Source: Polyangium mundeleinium (GTDB lineage Bacteria > Myxococcota_A > Polyangia > Polyangiales > Polyangiaceae). From it: a DNA stretch of 64,000 nucleotides. Each line of letters begins with the position of its first letter. Within the stretch, counting starts at the first letter, position 1. The notes below the pieces were generated by a model that searched no databases, had not been told where the DNA came from, and saw nothing but the letters and a program-made list of their open reading frames with translations. This document shows, in pieces, positions 16,745 to 25,031 of this stretch. Position numbers and translations under genes: made by a program. The DNA lies in assembly GCF_028369105.1 (NCBI RefSeq), contig NZ_JAQNDO010000001.1:8836501-8900500 (forward strand). Direction: 5' to 3'.

Positions 16745-18969
16745 CACGACGAACCAGGTTCGTCCGGCGATCGTTCGGCCGTGAGCAGCAAGGCGTACCC
16801 CCGCTCGGGCGCGTGCCCCACGACGAGCGCGGCGTCGAGCTCACCCCGCGCAATCGCGGCGAGGGCCGCGGCCATGGCGAACCCGCCCGCGCCCTCGTGC
16901 ACGCCCGACCGCGGCGCGACGGCGCGATGCGGGACACGCGCCCAGGCCTCGGGCAAACGCAGGCCAGGCGGGAGATCCTCCTGCCCAGTGAGGACCGCAG
17001 CGCGGTGGGGCGGTGCCGGGACGGCGTCGAGTGCACCCTCGCCCGCGCCGCGCCACGACGTCCACCAGGGCAGGCGCGCGAGCGGCCGGATCCCCCGCGC
17101 CTTCGCGTGCTCCTCGGCTTCGAGCAGGATCGCGCTCGCGCCCTCGCTGCGGACCCCGCGTGTTTCGCCCGAACAGATCGGGCCGAGGCAACGCTCGATC
17201 ATCGGGCTCGCCTCCTCCACGCTGCCGGCCGCGAGCACCTCCCCCTCGCCCACCGCGATCAGATCCGCCGCCGTCACGACCGCGCACTCGGCCGTCACCC
17301 CGAGGTCGGCCACGGCGAACACAGGCCCGCGCAGCCCGAGGTAGATCGACGCGTGCCCCACGGGCGACGAGGGCACGAGGTTCGGGAAATCCGCCGGGCT
17401 CGCGAACTTCACGCCCTTCTCGTAGATGCGCCGCATGAACGCGGTCGAGCCATCCACGCTGCCGAACGCCGCGCCGAGGATCGCGCCAACCTCCACGCCG
17501 ATCGAGGGATCGAGCGGATCGAGGCCCGCGTCCCGCAGCGCCCGCTGAATCGCCACCGCCGACAGCCGGCCCGCCCGATCGAGCCTGCGCGCGCGGCCCA
17601 CGTCGAGGTGATCGGCCGCGTTGAAGTGGATCGGCCCCGGCGCGGGCGGAGGACCAGGCTCCAGGTACACGTCGTTCTCCCGCGCGCCGAGCACCCCGAG
17701 CGGGCCGATGGTCGCCGCGGAGACCACCACCACCGCGCGCCGCGGCGGCGCCTGCGGGGCGGGGAACACGCCCGGCGCGGCGAACACGAGCGATGTGTCC
17801 GTTCCTCCGAAGCCGAACGAATTCGACATCACCGCACGCACGTCCGCCTTCGTCGCGCGCGTCGCGTGCATGAGCGGGCACGCGGGATCGACCTCTTCGA
17901 GCCCCTGCGTCGGCGGGATCTCGCCCCGCGCGATCGTCATGACCGACACGGCCGCCTCGATCGCGCCCGCGGCCCCGAGCGTGTGCCCGATCTGGCCCTT
18001 CACCGAGGAGACGAGGACGCGCTCGGCGTCGGGCCCGAAACAAGCGCGGATCGCGGCCGCCTCCATCGAGTCGTTCAGCGGCGTCGCCGTCCCGTGCGCG
18101 TTCACGTGGTCGATGTCCGCGGGCGAGAGGCTCGCTTTCGAAAGCGCCGCCTGCATCACGCGCGCCGCCGTCCGCCCCTCGCGCTCGGGGTTCGTGATGT
18201 GGTGCGCCTCGGCGCCCACGCCCCAGCCGACGAGCTCCGCGATCGGTCGCGTCACGCCCCGCGCGCGGCTCGCGTCTTCGGGTTCGAGCACGAGGAACGC
18301 CGCGCCCTCGCCGAGGTTCAGGCCCGCGCGGCGTTTGTCGAACGGGCGGCACGGGTTCGGGTCCACGGCCGAGAGCGCGCCGAACCCCGTGTACGTGAGC
18401 CGGCAGAGCCCGTCGGCGCCGCCCGCGACCACGCACGGAGAGACGCCCGCGCGGATCCAGGCCGCCGCGAGCAGGAGCGCGTTCGCCCCGCTCGAACACG
18501 CGCTGCACAAGCTGCGCACGCGCCGAAACGGCCCCACCGCGGCGCGCACGTGATCGGCCGTCGACGAGAGCGGGTGCGTGAGCATCGCCCGGAGCGGCTT
18601 GATCGCATCCGCGTCCCGCGACAGCTCCGCGAGCAAATCTTCAGTCTCGTACATGCCGGCGGTCGTGCCGCCGACGATCAGATCGATGGGCCCGGCCGCG
18701 GGCGCGACGCCGGCCTGCGCGAGCGCCTCGCGCACCGCGAGCACGCTCATCGCGTCCGTGCGCGACCACGCCTCGGCATCACCCTCGGGCGCGACCTCGG
18801 CCGCCGAGATCCCGGGGACCTCCGCGGCGAGCCGCGTGCGCATGTCGGGCAGGTGGAAAATCGAGAGCTCGCCGAAGGCGCGATCGCCCGCGAGCAGCCT
18901 GTCCATGGTGACGCCGGCCCCGCGCCCGAGGGGCGAGACGACGCCAATGCCGGTCACCCAGATGCGCAT
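16744..18969 (-). CDS. Beta-ketoacyl synthase (FabF-like) with extra degenerate C-terminal ketosynthase half
   Basis: Residues 1-410 of 741 are a complete FabF-type condensing enzyme: MRIWVTGIGVVSPLG at the start, nucleophile C158 in SACSSGANAL, H292 in VNAHGTATPLND, K324 and H329 in SVKGQIGHTLGAAG, and the SNSFGFGGTD loop near 390. Residues ~420-741 resemble a second ketosynthase (VGAILGAAFGSVDGSTAFM, SSPVGHASIYLGLRGPVF) but the nucleophile region reads DLGVTAECAV and no His/Lys/His set follows. The gene lies 66 bases downstream of the ACP gene and overlaps the next lipoprotein gene by one base. Fused degenerate halves could act like chain-length factors. Substrate and product are unknown. 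Confidence 0.87.
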   Translation of the reverse strand: MRIWVTGIGVVSPLGRGAGVTMDRLLAGDRAFGELSIFHLPDMRTRLAAEVPGISAAEVAPEGDAEAWSRTDAMSVLAVREALAQAGVAPAAGPIDLIVGGTTAGMYETEDLLAELSRDADAIKPLRAMLTHPLSSTADHVRAAVGPFRRVRSLCSACSSGANALLLAAAWIRAGVSPCVVAGGADGLCRLTYTGFGALSAVDPNPCRPFDKRRAGLNLGEGAAFLVLEPEDASRARGVTRPIAELVGWGVGAEAHHITNPEREGRTAARVMQAALSKASLSPADIDHVNAHGTATPLNDSMEAAAIRACFGPDAERVLVSSVKGQIGHTLGAAGAIEAAVSVMTIARGEIPPTQGLEEVDPACPLMHATRATKADVRAVMSNSFGFGGTDTSLVFAAPGVFPAPQAPPRRAVVVVSAATIGPLGVLGARENDVYLEPGPPPAPGPIHFNAADHLDVGRARRLDRAGRLSAVAIQRALRDAGLDPLDPSIGVEVGAILGAAFGSVDGSTAFMRRIYEKGVKFASPADFPNLVPSSPVGHASIYLGLRGPVFAVADLGVTAECAVVTAADLIAVGEGEVLAAGSVEEASPMIERCLGPICSGETRGVRSEGASAILLEAEEHAKARGIRPLARLPWWTSWRGAGEGALDAVPAPPHRAAVLTGQEDLPPGLRLPEAWARVPHRAVAPRSGVHEGAGGFAMAAALAAIARGELDAALVVGHAPERGYALLLTAERSPDEPGSS

Positions 18970-19035
18970 GCGCCCCTCGGCCTCGTCACGGCGCCGCCCG
19001 GCGCGTTCGGCCGGGCGACAAAGGAAAGTTCCTCG

Positions 19036-19308
19036 TCAGGCCGCGGCCTTCGCGCGCACGATGTGATCGGTGAGCGCGTCGACCGAGGCGAAGATGCTGC
19101 GGGCCTCGTCTCCCTCCGGGACACGCACGCCGAACTTTTCTTCCACGGACATGGCGAGCTGCAGCGCGTCGAGCGAGTCGAGCCCGAGCCCGCGCCCCTC
19201 GCCGAAGAGCGGCGCCGCGTCGTCGATGTCCGCCGGCGTCTTCCCTTCGAGGTTGAGCTCGGTGACCATGAGTTCCTTGAGCTTCTGCCGCACGTCCGCA
19301 GGATCCAT
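19036..19308 (-). CDS. Acyl carrier protein
   Basis: The 90-residue acidic protein has the four-helix ACP pattern and the phosphopantetheine attachment motif GLGLDSLDALQL, with the modified Ser in DSL. ATG 19308 gives MDPADVRQKLKEL; a longer frame upstream would add 33 basic residues unlike an ACP. It is the first gene of the minus-strand operon and presumably carries chains between the two ketosynthases downstream. The 174 bases between it and the divergent crotonase gene should hold promoters for both directions. It differs from housekeeping AcpP in lacking the usual fabD/fabG/fabF context, so it likely serves a dedicated pathway. Confidence 0.9.
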   Translation of the reverse strand: MDPADVRQKLKELMVTELNLEGKTPADIDDAAPLFGEGRGLGLDSLDALQLAMSVEEKFGVRVPEGDEARSIFASVDALTDHIVRAKAAA

Positions 19309-19482
19309 GGGTATCAACGCGTCCCAGGTAGCACGAAACCGTGCCCCGTTTGAAGGTGGTTCGCGCCGCCGCGCCCGAGGCCGGCGTCGCGGAAGGAAGG
19401 AGAACACGCGCGCATCGCGAGCGAGCCCGCCGTGGCAGCGACGGTGGATCCCGTCGCGCCGTCACGGTAAATGGGGCGCGCC

Positions 19483-20274
19483 ATGGCTCTTGTCGAGTGC
19501 GAAACAAGATCTCGCGTCGCCGTCCTCACGCTGAACGACCCGCCGGTGAACGGCTACACGCACGAGATGATGAAGGAGCTCGACGCGGCGATCCTCGCTT
19601 GCCGCTTCGATGACGCGGTGCAGGCGATCGTCGTGACGGGTCACGGCGAGAAGTTCTTCTGCGCCGGCGCCAACATCAACATGCTGAAGGCCGCGACGCC
19701 GAGCTTCAAATACCAGTTCTGCTTGCACGCGAACGAGACGCTCCTGCGCCTCGAGCACACGCCGAAGCTCGTCATCGCCGCGCTGAACGGCCACACCGTG
19801 GGCGGCGGCCTGGAGGTCGCGCTCGCCTGTGATCTGCGCGTGGCGCGGCGCGGCGCCGGGAAGGTGGGCCTGCCCGAGGTCGCGCTCGGCGTCCTGCCGG
19901 GCACGGGCGGCACGCAACGCCTCGCGCGGCTCGTCGGAAAACCGCGCGCCATCAAGCTCATGTGCGAGGGCACGACGTTCGACTTCGACACGGCGCTCGC
20001 CTACGGCCTCGTCGACGAGGTCTGGGACACGGAGACCCACGCCGCGTTCCTCGACCGCGCGATCGCGTACGCCCAGGGCTTCACGACCCCAGGCCGCGCG
20101 GCCCTGGCCGTCGGGCGTATCAAGCGCGCGGTGCAGACCGGCCTGGAGATGGGCCTCGAGCAAGGCCTCGCCTTCGAGCGGGAGCTCCAGGCCGAGCTCT
20201 TCGCCTCCGAGGACGCCCGCGAGGGCATCGCGGCCTACGTCGAGAAACGCAAGGCGTCGTTCCAGGGCAAGTGA
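19483..20274 (+). CDS. Enoyl-CoA hydratase/isomerase (crotonase) family protein
   Basis: The 263-residue protein has the crotonase oxyanion-hole stretches FFCAGANINML and GHTVGGGLEVALACD. Both acid/base glutamates expected for hydratase activity are present: E111 in GGGLE and E132 in GLPEVALGVLPGTGG. It probably hydrates trans-2-enoyl-CoA or isomerises enoyl-CoA. ATG 19483 has GGGG seven bases upstream; ATG 19471 is an alternative. It is divergent from the ACP-ketosynthase operon, so it may belong to the same lipid pathway, but CoA and ACP substrates differ and this is only inference. Confidence 0.85.
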   Translation: MALVECETRSRVAVLTLNDPPVNGYTHEMMKELDAAILACRFDDAVQAIVVTGHGEKFFCAGANINMLKAATPSFKYQFCLHANETLLRLEHTPKLVIAALNGHTVGGGLEVALACDLRVARRGAGKVGLPEVALGVLPGTGGTQRLARLVGKPRAIKLMCEGTTFDFDTALAYGLVDEVWDTETHAAFLDRAIAYAQGFTTPGRAALAVGRIKRAVQTGLEMGLEQGLAFERELQAELFASEDAREGIAAYVEKRKASFQGK

Positions 20275-20304
20275 ACCGCGGCCCGGCGTGGTAGAAGTTC
20301 GAAC

Positions 20305-20712
20305 ATGTCGACGAAGGACATCGAGAGCTTCGAGGAATTCTGGCCGTTTTACGTGCGCGAGCACAGCCTCAAGGCGACGCGCACCTTCCACTTCGCCGGG
20401 ACGACCGTGGCGGGACTCACGGCCCTCGCGGCGATCGCCCTCCGCCGCCCGGCGCTCGTCCCGATCGCGCTCGTGGCCGGCTACGGGCCCGCGTGGTTCT
20501 CGCACTTCTTCATCGAGAAGAACAAGCCCGCGAGCTTCAAGTACCCGCTCTGGTCCTTCGCGGCCGACTGGGTGATGTGGAGCAAGATCCTCACGGGCAA
20601 GATGGACGCCGAGGTCGAGCGCGTGATGTCGAGCAACGGCAAGGGCCACGACGAGGACGAGGCCACGGCCGGCTACACGCACTACCAGGCCGGGACGAAC
20701 GGCGTGAACTGA
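20305..20712 (+). CDS. DUF962/Mpo1-like membrane protein
   Basis: The 135-residue protein matches the DUF962 (YGL010w/Mpo1-like) layout. An N-terminal FWPFYVREHSLKATRTFHF precedes a hydrophobic pair of membrane helices (about 30-70), and SHFFIEKNKPASFKYPLW precedes WSFAADWVMW. Yeast Mpo1 is an iron-dependent dioxygenase acting on 2-hydroxy fatty acids in the ER, and several of its conserved His residues are present here (H19, H28, H71). A lipid hydroxy-acid role is a tentative inference. It follows the crotonase gene by 30 bases and is probably in the same transcript. Confidence 0.8.
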   Translation: MSTKDIESFEEFWPFYVREHSLKATRTFHFAGTTVAGLTALAAIALRRPALVPIALVAGYGPAWFSHFFIEKNKPASFKYPLWSFAADWVMWSKILTGKMDAEVERVMSSNGKGHDEDEATAGYTHYQAGTNGVN

Positions 20713-20773
20713 TCCGAGGGGAGGGAGACGGGGGCGGTGGGCGCGGACTGTCCTCGCCTACCGCTCGTTCCCG

Positions 20774-21559
20774 TCAGCGACCGCCATCCCGCAGCTCACC
20801 GGTCTCGCGGTCGCACTCCCAGTACCGGCCCTTGGCCGTCCCATTCTCGTAAAAGATATCGATGTTCCGAGGCGGGCAGCGCACGGCGAATACGTCCGGG
20901 TGGACCAGCCGGCGCGGCGTCTCGGGGCTGCCGAGCCCGAGCCGCACCCCTGCCTCCGCGGCCCTCGCCTCGTGGACGAAAAGCAGCAGGTTCTGCTTGT
21001 ACCACCAATCGACGTCGCTGCGCTCCCACAGAAGCGGGCGCAGCACGTCGTAGCACCCGAATCCGTGCTCCGCGAATCGTGTTGCCCAATAGGCGGGCCA
21101 TTGCTCGTTCACGTGCGAAATGCCTCCCTGCCCTGGAATCGCCGCCGAGAAAAGGACGACGGGGGCGTGCTTCGCGAGCGAGGCCACGAGCACCGGGGCC
21201 GCTTCTGCGGGGAGATGCTCCCCCACCTCGACGGAAATCGCCAAATCGAACGACCGGCCGAGGGACAGCGGCTTTTCGAGGTCCGCCACCTGGAAGCGGG
21301 CGCGGTCGATTCGAAGCAAATCGAGGTTCGTCCAGGGCCCGTCCACGCCGAGCACCTCCGCGCCGAGCTCGTCCCGCGCGGCGGCCAGCCACGATCCCAG
21401 GCCGCAGCCGACATCGAGCACGCTGCGGATCTGCATGCCCTGGGCACGCAAAAGGCCGAAGACCTGCGCCGCGCACGGGCCGCTGCGGTCCTCGGCCGCC
21501 GCCATGATGTGGTGCAGGCGCTCGTAGCTGGTGCTCTTCGCTCCGTCGGACGTCGGCAT
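20774..21559 (-). CDS. Class I SAM-dependent methyltransferase
   Basis: The 261-residue protein has methyltransferase motif I, VLDVGCGLGSWLAAA (about residues 47-61), the acidic end of strand 2 in VLGVDGPW, and a post-motif FDLAISVEVGEHLP. It resembles the Methyltransf_23-like proteins that often sit with glycan or natural-product genes. The substrate cannot be told. It converges on the DUF962 gene and is separated from the TetR gene by 105 bases, which contain no gene. Confidence 0.8.
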   Translation of the reverse strand: MPTSDGAKSTSYERLHHIMAAAEDRSGPCAAQVFGLLRAQGMQIRSVLDVGCGLGSWLAAARDELGAEVLGVDGPWTNLDLLRIDRARFQVADLEKPLSLGRSFDLAISVEVGEHLPAEAAPVLVASLAKHAPVVLFSAAIPGQGGISHVNEQWPAYWATRFAEHGFGCYDVLRPLLWERSDVDWWYKQNLLLFVHEARAAEAGVRLGLGSPETPRRLVHPDVFAVRCPPRNIDIFYENGTAKGRYWECDRETGELRDGGR

Positions 21560-21664
21560 CGACAGAGCATGCCCGGCAACCCTCGATGCCTCAAGGGCCG
21601 TCGCGTCCGTCCCGCCTCCTCGCGCGGCCCTCGGGCGCCGAGGAAAATTAGCTTGACAAACACG

Positions 21665-22324
21665 TCATGAGCCCTCGCCGGTGGCGGGAGGCGTCGCGGG
21701 CTGCGAAGGGCGGAGCATGCGCATCACGAGCACCGTCAGGTCGTCGAGCATGCACGCGCGAGACAGGCCGGCTGGTGGTTCGAGGAGCATCGCGAGGTAG
21801 GCGCCGCGGAGCATGTTTGCCATCAGGAAGAAGACCGAAGGGAGCCCGTCGAGCGTGATCTCCTCGCGCCGATGGCTCCCCCCGGCGGCCGCGATGCCAA
21901 CGAGGCGCGCCGGAAACTCCGTCGCGATCGGCAAGAGGCCCACGAACGGAACACCCGTCAGGAGCGCGGCCACGAGCGCCCGGCGCGATTCGAGCTCCGC
22001 GAACATCGCTTCGAGCCAGATCCGCATCGCCGCTTCGAGCGGAAGGCCATGGAGGGAGGCCATGCTCGCCTCCAGCGCCGCGAGCACCCGGCGCGCTTCA
22101 CGCTCGACGAGGAGCGCGACCAGCGTTTCGCGGTCGGGGAAGTACTCGTAGAGCGTCCCGATGCTCGCGCCGGCGCGCTCCGCGACCCCGTTCGTCGTCA
22201 GCCCCTCGTAGCCGCGCTCTTCAAGAATCCGAGCCGTCGCATCCAGGAGCGCGTCGAAGGTGGCCCGGGACCGCCCCTGCCGGGGCCACTTGCGCGGCTT
22301 CGGATCAAAGACTTTTGCGATCAT
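21665..22324 (-). CDS. TetR/AcrR-family transcriptional regulator
   Basis: Starting at ATG 22324, the 219-residue protein has the TetR N-terminal helix-turn-helix: ARILEERGYEGLTTNGVAE, then RAGASIGTLYEYFPDRETL near residue 52. The C-terminal ligand-binding half (about 75-210) is mostly helical. It is transcribed divergently from the oxygenase gene at 22421, the usual arrangement for a TetR repressor controlling its neighbour. A palindrome in the shared region is annotated as a candidate operator. The inducer is unknown. Confidence 0.9.
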   Translation of the reverse strand: MIAKVFDPKPRKWPRQGRSRATFDALLDATARILEERGYEGLTTNGVAERAGASIGTLYEYFPDRETLVALLVEREARRVLAALEASMASLHGLPLEAAMRIWLEAMFAELESRRALVAALLTGVPFVGLLPIATEFPARLVGIAAAGGSHRREEITLDGLPSVFFLMANMLRGAYLAMLLEPPAGLSRACMLDDLTVLVMRMLRPSQPATPPATGEGS

Positions 22325-22353
22325 GCGCGTGCTCCACCGATGCGGGGCGTAGA

Positions 22354-22383
22354 ATCCGAGCTGATCGGCGTTATTGCTCGGAT
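22354..22383. promoter_or_regulatory. Candidate TetR operator in divergent promoter
   Basis: An 8-bp perfect inverted repeat, ATCCGAGC and GCTCGGAT with a 14-base spacer, lies in the 96-bp region between the TetR gene and the oxygenase gene. Its 30-bp span and location fit a TetR dimer site. A second small palindrome (GATCATGATC, 22381-22390) abuts it. Assignment is inferred from position and symmetry only. Confidence 0.4.
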
Positions 22384-22420
22384 CATGATCCTGGGCAACC
22401 AGGAGATGCAGGAGACCCGC

Positions 22421-23644
22421 ATGGCCGCCCACGCAAGCGCCCGCGCCGTTCCGACCCGGTACCAGGACCCTCTCGTGAAGGAGAGCGCGCGCAACGCGCT
22501 CTTCCGGAAGGCGTACCGACTTCCGCCGCCGCGCGAGGAGCACATCGCGCGCTTCCGCGACACCCTCTTCGACGGCGATCCGCTCGCGGACGAGGTCGTT
22601 CGAATGTTCGCCGAGCTGCCGCGCGGCGAGGGGTATCGCCTCCTGGCGCGCGCCGTCGACGAGGGCATCGCCAGCATTCCGGAGGCGCCCGCGCCGCTCG
22701 TCGCCCTTTTCGCCGAGCTCGACGCCCGGCCGGAATGGGTCGATAACGACCAACTCGAGCTCGCGGCGCGCACGGCGGATCGCGTGGGGATGAGCGGCGA
22801 GCGGGTCCTGAGCTGCATCTGCCTCACCGGCGGCTACCGCTCGTCGGCCGCGAACAAGCCGATCGCATTCACGGGCGCTCTCGAATCCATGGCGTATCGG
22901 CGGCTCGCGGAGACCTCGAAATTCGTCTTCGACCTGTACGAGTCGCGGACGGTGGCGCGCGGCTCGGCGGGGTTTCGCGGCGCCGTCATGGTCCGTCTCA
23001 TGCACGCCATGGTCCGCGTCCGGCTCACGGACGATCCGCGCTGGCGCATGGAGGCGTGGGGCCTGCCGGTGAACCAGGCCGACCTGCTCGCGACGAACCT
23101 CCTCTTTTCGTCGGTGTTCGTGATTGGCCTCCGCACCCTCGGCCATCTCATCACGCGGCGCGAGGCCGACGCGCTCGTGCATTTCTGGCGTTACGTCGGG
23201 TATCTCATGGGCGTCCGCCTCGACCTGCTCCCGCACGACTTCAAGGAGGCGTGCGCGCTCGTCTACCTGTCGGCCGCGACGCAGCCCGGAGGGGACGAGG
23301 ACAGCCGCAAGCTCGCCGCCGCGCTGCTCGCCGTGCCGGTGGAGCCGGATCGACCCCGTCCGCTGGTCTACATCGACGCGCAGTGGCGTGCGGGCTTTTC
23401 GCGCCTCGTGCTGGGCGACGACGCGGGGGACGAGCTCGGCTTGCCGAACAACGCGTGGAAATGGCTGGTCCTCGGCAGCACAGCGTGGAACTTCGCGACC
23501 GAGCTCGTGAGGCTCCTGCTCCCCGGCGGCAACGCGCTCTTCACGCGGATCCGCCGGGCCCGGGTCCGGCGCAACGTCGAGCGCGCGCTCGACGGCAAGC
23601 CCCCCGCGTACCGACCGTACCCGCCTCGAAGCGAGAGCCGCTAG
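22421..23644 (+). CDS. DUF2236 oxygenase (MpaB / latex-clearing-protein-like)
   Basis: The 407-residue protein matches the DUF2236 family, which includes rubber oxygenase Lcp and fungal MpaB, haem-b enzymes that cleave polyisoprenoid double bonds. The family motif is clear: VRLMHAMVRVR, in which H195 aligns with the proximal haem ligand, and an upstream SSAANKPIAFTG segment with the conserved Lys. There is no signal peptide, unlike secreted Lcp, so it probably acts inside the cell, perhaps on an isoprenoid lipid. I start at ATG 22421 because AGGAG lies 6 bases upstream; ATG 22385 is an alternative. Likely controlled by the divergent TetR gene. Confidence 0.82.
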   Translation: MAAHASARAVPTRYQDPLVKESARNALFRKAYRLPPPREEHIARFRDTLFDGDPLADEVVRMFAELPRGEGYRLLARAVDEGIASIPEAPAPLVALFAELDARPEWVDNDQLELAARTADRVGMSGERVLSCICLTGGYRSSAANKPIAFTGALESMAYRRLAETSKFVFDLYESRTVARGSAGFRGAVMVRLMHAMVRVRLTDDPRWRMEAWGLPVNQADLLATNLLFSSVFVIGLRTLGHLITRREADALVHFWRYVGYLMGVRLDLLPHDFKEACALVYLSAATQPGGDEDSRKLAAALLAVPVEPDRPRPLVYIDAQWRAGFSRLVLGDDAGDELGLPNNAWKWLVLGSTAWNFATELVRLLLPGGNALFTRIRRARVRRNVERALDGKPPAYRPYPPRSESR

Positions 23645-24041
23645 AATCACGAAATACGCTTCCCCGGAAGAACTCGGCAATCGCCACGCCCCATCGCTTG
23701 GCAGGACACACGTAGGCGCGATTGCGAGCTCGTCGCGCTCCATCGTTTTGCACCCCACCGCTGCATGCCGCGTTCGGTCGGCTGGTAGGAAGAAAGGGCG
23801 CCCCCCGGCGCTACCGCGTCGGCCCGAAATTCCGAGGAAACTGAACGCAAGACGTGAGCGTCAATCGGCTGTCGCATTGCCTTCCTCACATCGCCCCGAC
23901 AAGACACGGAATCCCGCCTCGCGCCGCACGGATTCGCTTCCTCGCGGGTCTTGCTCTTGGATACGATACGCGGGTGAATCCCGGCTGTTTGCTGTTCCAA
24001 CCCATGCGTGCTGGCGGTACGGCCCCGGAAGGAGGAGAGGC
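23645..24041. other. Intergenic region upstream of PAS-STAS gene
   Basis: This 397-base stretch separates the oxygenase gene from the PAS-STAS gene. It is less GC-rich than the flanking genes and carries stop codons in all frames. It ends in a strong ribosome binding site (GGAAGGAGGAG) for the GTG start at 24042. It should contain that operon's promoter, but I recognise no consensus sigma site, riboswitch or terminator. Confidence 0.5.
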
Positions 24042-25031
24042 GTGAACGACGAGCCGACCTACGAAGCCTTGCGAGCCGATAACGCAGCCCTGCGCGCGCG
24101 GGTGGACGAGCTCGAGCGTGCGCTCGCCGAGCGCGAGGTGCTGGAGAGCACCCTCACGGAGCATGAGCGCCGCGTCCCCTATCGCAAGATCTTCGATTCC
24201 ATCCCCGTGGGCCTGGGCGTCTACCGGCGGGATGGCCTATCGGTCGCGATGAACCGCAATTCCCTCGACGTCATCGGGGGTGTGCGAGAAGACATCATCG
24301 GGAAATTCAACATCCTGACCGATCCGGCATCGATATCGATGGGGTTCGTCGCCAATTTCGAGCGGGCGGCTGCAGAGCACACGAACATCACGATGCCGCC
24401 GACCTCTTACGATACCGCGGGGTCCACCCTGGCGACCGTCGACGAGCGCGTGGTGTGGACCGAGACCACCTACATCCCCGTCGAGGGCGACGACGGGACC
24501 GAGTACGTGGTCGAATTCAACATCGACGTCACCTCGCAGCAGCGGGCGCAGCGGGCCATCGAGCAGACGCAGCGTGCCGAGGCCGAAAACGTACGCCTCC
24601 AGGAGGAGATCATTCGTATGCAGGCCGAGGCCCTGCGCGCCCTGTCGACGCCGCTCATCCCCATCGCCGAGGGCGTGGTGGTCATGCCGCTCATCGGCAC
24701 CGTGAACGCCGCGCGCGCGCAGCAGGTCATCGAGACGCTGCTCGAAGGGGTGATGGCGCATCGGGCGGCGGTCGCCATCCTCGACGTGACGGGCGTCCCG
24801 GTGGTGGACGCGGATGTCGCCAATGGGCTGATCCAGGCCGCGCAGGCCGTGGCGCTCCTCGGGGCGGAGGTCGTCCTCACAGGGATCCGGGCGGAAATCG
24901 CGCGCACGCTCGTCGAACTCGGGACCGATTTGCGCGGGCTCGTCACCCGTAGCACATTGCAGAGTGGCGTCGAGCACGCTCTCCGGCGCAACGCCGGGAT
25001 CCGCCCCGCGACGCTTGCAAGGAAAAGGTGA
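24042..25031 (+). CDS. PAS-STAS stressosome-like protein (RsbR type)
   Basis: The 329-residue protein starts at GTG 24042, preceded by GGAAGGAGGAGAGG. Domains in order: a coiled coil (about 5-45), a PAS domain (about 48-170; [20 protein letters not shown]), a linking helix, and a C-terminal STAS domain (about 205-320) with [19 protein letters not shown] and [18 protein letters not shown]. This is the RsbR/RsbS-type STAS used in stressosomes and anti-anti-sigma switches. In Bacillus RsbR a phosphorylatable Thr follows VVD; here it is Ala, while the Thr in the LTGIR segment is kept. The stop overlaps the next gene's ATG (TGATG), tying it to a cytochrome gene. Confidence 0.85.
   Translation: MNDEPTYEALRADNAALRARVDELERALAEREVLESTLTEHERRVPYRKIFDSIPVGLGVYRRDGLSVAMNRNSLDVIGGVREDIIGKFNILTDPASISMGFVANFERAAAEHTNITMPPTSYDTAGSTLATVDERVVWTETTYIPVEGDDGTEYVVEFNIDVTSQQRAQRAIEQTQRAEAENVRLQEEIIRMQAEALRALSTPLIPIAEGVVVMPLIGTVNAARAQQVIETLLEGVMAHRAAVAILDVTGVPVVDADVANGLIQAAQAVALLGAEVVLTGIRAEIARTLVELGTDLRGLVTRSTLQSGVEHALRRNAGIRPATLARKR

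Noticed and set aside
21653-21670. TTGACAAACACGTCATG as a plus-strand promoter and start
   Set aside because: The following plus-strand frame is short and lies opposite the TetR gene.
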